From contig JAHQIW010005955.1 in the NCBI GenBank assembly GCA_019055375.1, positions 62,001-126,000 of the forward strand: a DNA stretch of 64,000 nucleotides. The letters run 5' to 3'. Source of the DNA: Parelaphostrongylus tenuis (Eukaryota; Nematoda; Chromadorea; Rhabditida; Metastrongylidae). The notes beneath the pieces were generated by a model, which searched no databases, was not told the DNA's origin, and saw nothing but the letters and a program-made list of their open reading frames with translations. This document shows positions 56,133 to 64,000 of the stretch, piece after piece. Made by a program: the position numbers and the translations under genes. Numbering within the stretch: the first letter of the stretch is position 1; each line of letters opens with the position of its first letter.

Positions 56133-58644
56133 CTAATTTATTGGGAGTTCCAGTCTGAGTGATTTTTCGCAGAATGGTGATTTCAAATCTATTGAGTCTT
56201 CTACTACTTTGGCCCATTTATCGACGTGCTCCTTGTGGAAAGGTGCGTCCCATGAATGGTTGAGGCTCCATAGGCTTTGCAGAAATAGTTTCCCTCGTAA
56301 GGTGAGTGATGTGAGCCATCCAAGTGAGTCATAAATAGCCACAACTTGTTCGGCGATTGATCGCTTCGTCAATTTACTTTTCTTTGGGCAACTGCATGAG
56401 AGAATGAGTTCATCTTCGAGTGCATAGCCACATTATTCCTAGAACCTTTTGTTTCGAAGTTGATGTCAAATACAGTATTGGTATTTTGCATAGCGTCTGC
56501 TGATCATTTGATAAGAACTGTCGGAGGGTCATGCCTAAGTCTTTGAAAATTTGTTTTGATTCTCTATATGTCTTCAAGGCTTCCCACGTTGATTTGGCTG
56601 TCATAATGACATTGTCGACGTGCATAATTTGCAACAAGTCTGTAGATAGTGCAGAGTTCTTTGTATAGTTGTTTAAGTGGTATTTGATAGTTCCTGCTAC
56701 CAGAAATGGTGAGCAGTTGAGGCCAAAGGTAACCCGTACGAATTTGTAATTCGGGTGGATTTTTGAGTTACAGGGTTAGTTGATGCTCTTGATCCATGAA
56801 AAGCGTGTAGCGTCTCTGTCTTGTTCTTGCAATCGTACTTGAAGAAGGCTTTTTCTACGTCGCTGATTAGCGCAATGTTCCAGATGCGGAATCGTAGGAG
56901 AATGTCACATATCTGCGGTAGAAGAGTTGGCCCTTTGTGGAGGACATCATCTAAAGACGGTGACAACTTGAAGTGTGCTGAAGCGTCGTAAACAATTCGT
57001 AACTTTGTAGTTTCCTTGTGCGGGGTGAGTACCGCGTGGTGAGGGAGATAGTGAATGATAGTTCCGTTATTGGATTGTGATTCATCGACTTCTTCTATAA
57101 TATTTTGTAGCAATTGTTTGGTAATGGTTTTCTTGATATTGGCGCAATATAGTGGGGTTGTCTCTTAGAATAGCGAGTGTTTGCCTGCAGTCTCTTGACT
57201 TCCATGCCTTTGTTGCTTGGTAAAGTATGTGCGTCCTCTCTCTCTAGTAGTTGCACGTAGTAGCCGTCGTGCCTTTTTCGTATCGTGCTTTTGAATTGTT
57301 TCCGGACTTCCATGTTTCGTTGTGCGCGCTCTTTTATGTTGGAATTGGTGAATTTTTGAGCTCCGCGAATTCAAGGATACAGAAATCGTTCCATGACTGT
57401 TCTTCCGTGATTTTGTGGTGTGCGCGACCAGTACTGTGCTATCATGGGCCACCATATAACGGTTGTGGTTGGCTCCTACAACAAGGTATCTTAGTTTGAA
57501 AGGGATTAGTTTCAGTCCCGAGGGTAATGCATAGATTGGCATTGATTGAATCTGTAGTAAGGAGATCACATCTGAGCAACCGAGTAGGATTTCTGGGTGA
57601 ATATTGTCTGCCAACGGAATGAAGAGGCGTATGTTGTTACGAGCTGAGAAGCTCTTGTCTTTTTCACTAACTGGGATGCATTTGAGGGGTTTTGTGGGCG
57701 ATTCCATAATCGTGACTACGATGTCGTGTTTTGTTTCGTATGTATCAATCAGCTCTAATGTCGTAAATTCACAGGTCTGCTTGATCGCTTTCAGGCGCCC
57801 AAATGTATGGATATTTAAATCGATGGAGTCGATCGCGTGCAATCGAAAACGTTGGGCTAATTTTTTTGTAATGAATGATCGGTCTGACCCTGTATCAAGC
57901 ATTATGTCTACTTGCTCCTTATTCTTAGTGCCTCGGTTGAGAGCTAGGGCTTGCCCCATTGATACCTGCTCATTGGTTATGTGATAGCTGTTTGCTTGTA
58001 GCATTGTAGAATTTGTCTCCGGTTGTTGATCAGTGGCTATTGCATGGTTCTTGTACTTTCAGCTAGTTCCTTCTTGTGGGCTGTTGATGCTCTTGCTCTG
58101 GAATTTCTTTTTTCTTCAGTTCTGTTGAAACAAACTGTTTGTTTGTAATGTTCTGCCTTTTGCATATAGAGGTATGGTGTCCATGTCTGTGACAAATTTG
58201 GCAAGAACCATCTTGGCAAGTGGGTGTCTTGTGATTCTTTGATCAACAGTTGTGACATAGATAGCTATTTACATGACGTTTAATCCCTCTTCTAGGGATC
58301 GTACGTTGTGTCAATCCTTTGGTGAGTGCCCTGCCTTTCGCAATGGAGACACGGTTTTCTTCATAGTATTTTCTGTTGACTTGAATGGGCTTGCGTAGGA
58401 TTTCCATCATTTCTGTCCCTGGCATCATATCTGTGGTTGACTTTTTCGTGCACTTGCTTTTGAAGTTAAGTTTCTCTTTAATATACTCATTGATACTTGC
58501 TAACATTTCTTCTGTCAACCACGTGCCTTCTCTTTGACGTCTTTCCTGTATAACGTGGCGTTGGATATCCTTTGTGAGCTTCTCAATCAGCAGCTGTTGC
58601 AGAATCGTGCCATCTATCAGTTCCCCTTTTTGTTTCAACTGCAT
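56133..58644 (-). pseudogene. BEL/Pao gag-pol polyprotein, broken and 3'-truncated
   Basis: Order on minus: a gag C-terminal part (LLIEKLTKDIQRHVIQERRQ, 58.24-58.64 kb); a zinc knuckle CQDGSCQICHRHGHHTSIC (about 58160-58220); an aspartic protease of the BEL type (IMLDTGSDRSFI, DTGS at 57885-57896); and a reverse transcriptase (LPHHAVLTPHKETTKLRIVY, ICDILLRFRIWNIALISDVE). Its active-site box reads HVDN at 56611-56622 instead of the usual Y-V-D-D. Then comes a Pao-type block SIAEQVVAIYDSLGWL ending at 56133. Frames change between nearly every block. RNase H, integrase and the gag N-terminus are absent. The element would have made virus-like particles; this copy cannot. Confidence 0.85.
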
Positions 58645-59115
58645 GTGTCGATAAATCGACCATCATATGTATTAGCTTCAACTATTATATAGCTTCATAA
58701 GTTAGAAAATTAGTTTATAAAGAATATATATACGATATAGTATAGCTATAGCAGGATGTTAATTTAGACAAGGAGTTCACAACATGTCAAGTGTAATCGT
58801 ATAGACCATTAAATGCTAGATGCATGACTCCAGCTGCAGGCATTTCTTGAACCAAGCTGACAGATTCGTGATAGTATAGTCAATTAATAAGCAAATATCA
58901 GAGCATATTCCAAGCTCTCTTGTCAATATGAATCAGGAAGTATAAGAAGAGTGAGATCAGAATCGAGAGTGAACCAGATTCCAACCCATCAATTCGAAGC
59001 CAGCAGAAGAATTAGTGCTAGCCAACGCCTTCTCGGGAACAGTATAAGAAGGGTATGTGGAGATAGAGCCGTAGACTCGTCGTTCGTCATTACCCAGATT
59101 CGCCACTTTTCCTTC

Positions 59116-59548
59116 ATGGCCAATCATAAAACAGCCCCACTCGAACAACTCTTGTTTAAGCTGATCGAAGAAATAAGGCAACTTCATGCCGGTGGCCTAG
59201 CAAGCCACATGGTGTACTTGAAGCCTCCGCATCCGCATCACATTGAGGCGAAATAAAAGGAGATGTATGACGCGGGAGACCGCATTAAGAAATATGGTGA
59301 GGAAATAGTAAAGTTGTTACCACCGCTTTACTCTAGCCCTTCAAGACACCTTGAGAGCTCTCTCGGAAACGTTTATGCTCACTAAGAGACTTCACGTTAA
59401 CTGCCGGCATCTGAGTAATGTAAAGACCATCAGCCGTTATTCCCAAATGATAAATGAGCTCTCATGGTACCTGCACTTTCAACGAAGTGATGTTCTCGAC
59501 TTTGAATACATGCCGACACCTAATGAAGGAGAAGACGGCGAATATTGA
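59116..59548 (+). pseudogene. Unidentified antisense frame inside the BEL/Pao insertion
   Basis: A plus-strand frame opposite to pol. It starts MANHKTAPLEQLLFKLIEEI and, after one TAA near 59254, continues KEMYDAGDRIKKYGEEIVKL. It shifts frame near 59340 and ends LSWYLHFQRSDVLDFEYMPT, PNEGEDGEY, stop. About 143 codons in all, with only one stop and one shift, look like one protein: helical, charged, with an acidic tail and no membrane segment. I do not recognise it. It could be an accessory or gag-like product of the inserted element, an exon of a passenger gene, or a second nested element. Confidence 0.4.
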
Positions 59549-61402
59549 TATATATTTCTCTCATACTCTCTAACACTGTCTCACACTCTCGCACCTCCCA
59601 TTAGTGTAACCCATCTGGCTAACATGCTACCACATTTACTACGTTACAGCATGACACGTCACATTAGTCATCATTACGATTTTTAGGTCTGTCAATATTG
59701 TTGTAGAAAAATGATTATGTAATCTATGCTCAGCTGAACTTTCTTTCGATCCGAAAGCCCAGATCCTATAAAGTATTTTAATAGTTGAATATGTAATTCT
59801 TGGCTGCTTCATACAGTTTTGGATATTATAACACCGTCGTTAATTTGTTGCTGTATTGATAAAAGGGTTTTGATTAATCATGTTTGAGGTAATCGCAAAG
59901 CCACTGTTGGCCGAACCTTTGCATCTGGTTAAAAAACCATTCCACTGAACCGCCGCTACAGGATGGCAATAGAATAAAGTGAGTCGCAAAGCTCTTCCTA
60001 AGCCCTTAGGCAAAAATTTGAGCTTTGAGTATGCGTATTTTTCGCAAAAGTTGAGCGATGATGCTTTGCGGACTGCGTACCTTTGCTCTTCCCAAGCTGA
60101 CGTTGTCCAATTTTTACTGATGATGCCTTCGTTCGGCCAATGAACCACTATTTCAGTTTCAGTGATAGCTGAGTCGTTGCTTGTATACTTTGCGATATAC
60201 ATGATAGGAAGGAGTAATTGATAGCTGATGTCTTGACACCTAGCAAACGTTATCGACAGATGAATTGAAGAATTAAAGAAAGCGAGCAAGCAATGAGATC
60301 GAGAACAGGAATCAACTGCCATTGTAGGCATGACCCTCCACCATCGCCATCTTCGTTGACCGCTGAGCAACCATGTCGTTATCAGGTGTCCGCCACCGGC
60401 AATGTCTCGGATACATCGCGATATCGGGCCGATAAACACGCTAATCACGTCGCCTTCCGACTACTTGAGGCAGTGTCCACAGGATGCAGTGATATACTTA
60501 TTTGATAAATTTATTATACATTTTCATCCTTTACATGGTGTTGTATTATCTATAGTATGTATATGTGCGACGGAAAGGAAATAGCACTTGTTTGGCGGAA
60601 CAATTGCTATAAGATGATATTATATCAAGACTGGGATACATTTCGCGGCTAATGAGCGAGCAGAATCAGAGGAACATCTTTAATAAGCCGCGGTAATCCA
60701 TGATGTTCAATTATTGTTCATTTGAACAAATTAGATGATTGTAAGGACTAGAATTTAGTGGATGATGTTTACTAGGAGCGCAGCACGAATGGCATTATTG
60801 TACACTGGCTACAAAACTTGCGCAGGTGGTTTGCTAGGAACATAGCATGACTTTGCAGTGCATTGACTATGAAAGCAGTACAAGTGATACTTATAAGGCA
60901 CGTAGCTTCGTACTACAGTATTTTGACTACAAAGGTGGTACAAATAATGCTTTGTAGGCACTCAGCGCCAATGAATGTGCTATAAACTGATTACAAAACT
61001 GCGCCTCCTTACGGCAAGAGTGAGACTTGTCTTCAGTTTCTACTGGATTGACCCCTTGATCGGTTACGTGATCCGAGTTTAGCAAGCCTTCTTTTCTTAC
61101 TTTGTGTGCAATCTAAAGCGAGAATTGTCTGAGAAGGAAGCATGATTGATTTGATTCATTACTTGGCCGACACTACTGTAGGCCAGATATAAATGAATCA
61201 CAAACAACTACACTTGATGAAGTGAAATGCTTTGCGCATTGGTCAAGAATTGGTTAATGTTATACTCTTAATACTTCACATATCTGGAAGCACGAAATCG
61301 AGACATGTTATATCATGGTCATTAACTGTTTCACTAGCCTACCTCATGCGAAACTCGTTTCGCATCATTGTCACTACTTCATTCACATTTGAACTATTCG
61401 CG

Positions 61403-63727
61403 ATGACTATTTTTCCAGTACCGCAGTGGGTCCTCAGTTTACACAAACTAAATGTCAGGTATTCTATATTAGTGATTCCAATAATTGGCATGATTGGAAA
61501 TGCGTTCATCGTCTATGTTACTGTACGAGAAAACTAAGCATACTTTCTTATGTAGTTCATCTGTAATATCTACATTTTCTATTGCTGAATCGGTTCCTAA
61601 TTTGATTTGCACTCTCTTCACAATAGCGTTCTCCACTGTCTAGATGTCTCATTGACTTGTCAAACTATTTGAATTTTTCAGGATAGCCTGCAACAATTTC
61701 ATTGTATCATATTTCATGTACAGTTTTGCAAACTACTTCAAGGTAATTTCTTATAACATTCTAAGCTCAAGGCTCCTTACTAGCTGACGACGAAAAAGAG
61801 GACAGTGTCGGTTTCCAAACATCATGCAAAGATTTTCTCTTCTCACACAATTTGAGTTAAATTTTAAATGCAAAATGACTCATACCTCTACAACATATAT
61901 TAAGTCAAGTGAGAGTATCCCCTGACATGACAATGACTAGCAGCCGAGCCTGTGGCTGGTAGAATGAATAATATCTTTTCATTCAACCGCTTTTTATAGA
62001 TCTTGCTCAAGAATAAAGATCGTTTTAGTAGCCACAAGCTCGACTGCTTATCACTGCAATGTCAGGGGATTCTGTCACCTAACTTGCGCTTGTTTACTAT
62101 TCGGTGTCGATTACTATATAGAGGAGTATAGCCTCAGACGATTGGGTGAACCGAAGGAGACTGTGCTACTGAAGGGCCGTGGAGAACGAAACAGGCGCCT
62201 GTCTAGCACATATCAAGTTTTACAAATAGCTCAATACATGTTATATCAATATCAGACTATGAGTGCAAAACATTATTTCCTAACGAGGTGGCAGATGTGT
62301 AGTATTCTATCCAGTAATAGGACATATGTTGATCATCGGTGGCTAATTCAGTGAGTTTTCAGGAGCAAAGATTATCAAATTAGTCAAGAAATCTGCGCTT
62401 ACTTGCAATCAGTTCCACTGATCGGCTGCTTATTTCCGCCAATTATGTTTTTCGCTGTGACATCGGACAGATTATTATCATTACAAAAAATCTAGTAAGC
62501 TTCTCTTTGATACGTTTAGTTTTACCACATGGTGCAGGCTAACCATATAAGTTCTAGCTACACCATAGACAAGCTGTATGGGAAACGTTACACGACAGCA
62601 GGCATTCTGCCAGCCTTCTTTATACGCAACAGTCATGGCCATCTGGATGCTTGCTAAGCGAGCGGAGACAGATTGCGTTTCATTGCTACTTTTGAAACCA
62701 CCTGTGCCTAATTTCAATGTTGACTCGTTTTCAATAATTCCCATTGTTATCATTTACACATCGCATCCTACGGAAAAAAAGCAGATAGCGAATAAATTTT
62801 GAGGAATGTGCGTTCTATTAAGACTTCAGCTTGACTGGGTTTGAGGAGAATTTGATCTTTTCAGACTAACTCTGTCGAGAATTTACTAGAAGCGGCCAAT
62901 ACGATTCTGATAAGGCGTAGGAGAGGTCTTGATGGCATAGAGCTCAGCACGTAAACCCCTGAAAGAATTATGACGTGTTCCGTTTCAGCACACATCAAGT
63001 TCCAAGATATGTTTGTGTTCAAGTATTCGTGCGATTATGTTTCGCATCGCTCCCTGCTGTGAGATGAAAAAGCAGTCAATAAGCAAAGGAGATAGCACTT
63101 TCCATGTCATCAAGAAAGCCAAAATAGTAGAAAAAATAAGGAGTTTTATCTTGACACTGGTTTCTCCAAGAATGTTCTTCGAGTGAAAACAAAGAAGGCT
63201 ACATTTTCAAATGTAAATCATAATAGACTGAAACGGGTGAAAAAGAAGATAGAAAAAATAGAATTATGCACTTTTCCTAGCACAGTACTAAATTACAGTT
63301 CCACTAAGTCATCTGTATTTTCAGTGCTCCGATGACGAACTTGCTATATGATGCGATAGCGAATGACGTAGTGTTCTTTGGCATCCTGAGTATTGCTTGT
63401 TACGCTTCCTTTATATGTTCTCTGAAGAAAGCCTAAATAAGTGAGTTATCATAACACGTGAAAATATTAACCTTTTGACAGCATCTGGATAGGATGTAAC
63501 CTTTTATTTGAGAGGCCGTTTTTACAGGCACCCTAAATACGAAGCAAATCTATTGATCACTAGTTGTCATCAGTTCAACAGTGGTGTTTGATTCACTCAC
63601 CACAGTATTCACTGTTTTCATATGTAGTATTCTACAGCTCAATATTGAACGATTGCAAATCGATCTTCTAGCTGAGGTTTTTATGAATTCCGCATCTGCG
63701 ACAAATTTCTTTTTTTCATATGGCGAG
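61403..63727 (+). pseudogene. Srsx-class chemoreceptor pseudogene, copy B (better preserved)
   Basis: Exon 1 is open: MTIFPVPQWVLSLHKLNVRY, then ILVIPIIGMIGNAFIVYV (TM1 with the Gly-Asn pair) and a stop at 61537. The TM2 region is shifted (CNIYIFYC remains). After a TTTCAG acceptor (to 62362), TM3 reads ICAYLQSVPLIGCLFPPIMF and FAVTSDRLLSLQK, the Srsx Cys...Pro-Leu-Ile-Gly...Asp-Arg-Leu pattern. TM4/5 remains are at 62578-62802. TM6-7 reads SLVVISSTVVFDSLTTVFTV and FMNSASATNFFFSYGE, ending at a GTAAGT donor (63728), with one stop near 63555. A further exon would lie outside the window. The alternative upstream ATG at 61232 gives an implausibly long N-terminus. Inferred role of the intact family: chemosensory membrane receptor. 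Confidence 0.8.
61901..62086. mobile_element. Palindromic MITE inside Srsx copy B
   Basis: Same element and same position as 34583-34767: left arm AGTCAAGTGAGAGTATCCCC, right arm ending GTCAGGGGATTCTGTCACCT plus AACTTG. The right arm is nearly identical to copy A, while the left arm has drifted. No coding content. Confidence 0.8.
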
Positions 63728-64000
63728 GTAAGTAGATCCAATCTGCTGCTGGCGCTGCATAGGATTTGACATAGTCGAAAATGCATTCCTTTGTTGCTTC
63801 TCTTGGAAGCTGTAGAGTTGCTACAGGTTTATAACCAGCATTCTCTCTCTTTTTCTCTCCATGTCTTTCTCTTCGGAAGTTGCCGAAAATCATGGAATTC
63901 TTGAGGATCAGCATATCGCAGACTTTGATAAGAATGATTTTAGAGTTTTACTAACCACGCACGTACGAAGCGGCTGTGATTCGAAAGTTGCGACGTGGTT

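Larger units (their letters stand above)
55750..60615 (-). mobile_element. BEL/Pao-type LTR retrotransposon insertion (incomplete)
   Basis: Comparison with the uninterrupted copy A shows 4.87 kb of extra DNA here. It contains a minus-strand BEL/Pao gag-pol relic. A 41 bp direct repeat (TTTCAGTGATAGCTGAATCG, then TTGCTTGTATACTTTGCGAT) lies near the left edge at 55753-55793 and again at 60157-60197 with one mismatch, possibly the inner or outer end of the LTRs. On minus, the right edge could begin a 5' LTR at TGTTCCGCC near 60607. The left side lacks a matching full LTR, as well as RNase H and integrase, so the 3' part is deleted or replaced. Confidence 0.7.
60616..64000 (+). repeat. Srsx duplicated segment, copy B, right piece
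   Basis: Resumes the match to copy A at ATATTATATCAAGACTGGGA (copy A about 33513) and stays colinear to the window end, where GAAGTTGCCGAAAATCATGG matches copy A near 36590. Copy B has about 80-100 bp extra before the receptor start (61240-61340) and a shorter CT tract. The true 3' boundary lies beyond the window. Confidence 0.85.

Noticed and set aside
61232..61402. Upstream ATG for Srsx copy B giving a 57-residue longer N-terminus
   Set aside because: The extra sequence is absent or scrambled in copy A, and Srsx receptors normally have short N-termini; 61403 fits better.
1..64000. CRISPR arrays, bacterial operons, rRNA genes
   Set aside because: No regularly spaced identical repeats, no rRNA-like conserved blocks; introns, SINEs and retrotransposons show the DNA is eukaryotic.

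Overview
The window looks like repeat-rich, gene-poor nuclear DNA of a parasitic nematode, most likely a strongylid (hookworm-like) worm. The evidence is decayed nematode Srsx-type chemoreceptor exons with TTTCAG splice acceptors, two families of RTE-type non-LTR retrotransposons, a BEL/Pao element, mariner remnants and tRNA-derived short repeats in an AT-rich background. The species cannot be fixed from the sequence alone. I see no intact cellular protein gene, no rRNA gene and no CRISPR array; nearly every recognisable coding stretch is a broken transposon or receptor relic.

Layout. 0-5 kb: a mariner-family transposase relic (-), a tRNA-like repeat, an RTE-2 3' fragment (-), a second mariner scrap and the last exon of a serpentine receptor. 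7-10 kb: a palindromic element whose two arms each encode a hammerhead ribozyme, an unrelated foldback repeat and a decayed hammerhead copy. 11.4-14.8 kb: a near full-length dead RTE-1 copy (-). 15.8-16.6 kb: a GC-rich, LTR-like island. 17-24 kb: tRNA-derived SINEs, a 1.7 kb dispersed repeat and an inverted block of ~300 bp units. 25.9 kb: a decayed hammerhead. 26.7-30.0 kb: a full-length dead RTE-1 (+) followed directly by a 690 bp hairpin element. 31.5-32.6 and 38.5-40.7 kb: RTE-2 copies (-). 33.4-36.7 kb: a segment with an Srsx receptor pseudogene. 41.1-42.2 kb: an inverted second copy of the 1.7 kb repeat. 43.6-47.0 kb: more hammerhead motifs around an old RTE-1 fragment. 49.9-50.2 kb: an inverted pair of tRNA-like elements. 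52.9-55.4 kb: an RTE-1 rearrangement. 55.7-64 kb: a second copy of the Srsx segment, split by a 4.9 kb BEL/Pao-type insertion.

The most interesting content is the hammerhead ribozyme family. Copies at 7.1, 7.35 and 45.0 kb (and, less well preserved, 45.1, 46.8, 25.9 and 9.9 kb), plus a separate one at 43.6 kb, keep the CUGANGA and GAA cores. Stem I and stem II pairing is kept even though the stem sequences differ between copies, which is covariation. Several copies sit as head-to-head inverted pairs, so a hammerhead would be made from either strand. Very short stem III hairpins with self-complementary loops are the minimal type known from Penelope-like elements and retrozymes. No Penelope reverse transcriptase is visible here, so the family looks non-autonomous.

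The second theme is history: an Srsx-bearing block of ~3.3 kb was duplicated after a palindromic MITE had landed in it, and one copy was later split by the BEL/Pao-type insertion. All functional assignments are by reading motifs; no database search was run.
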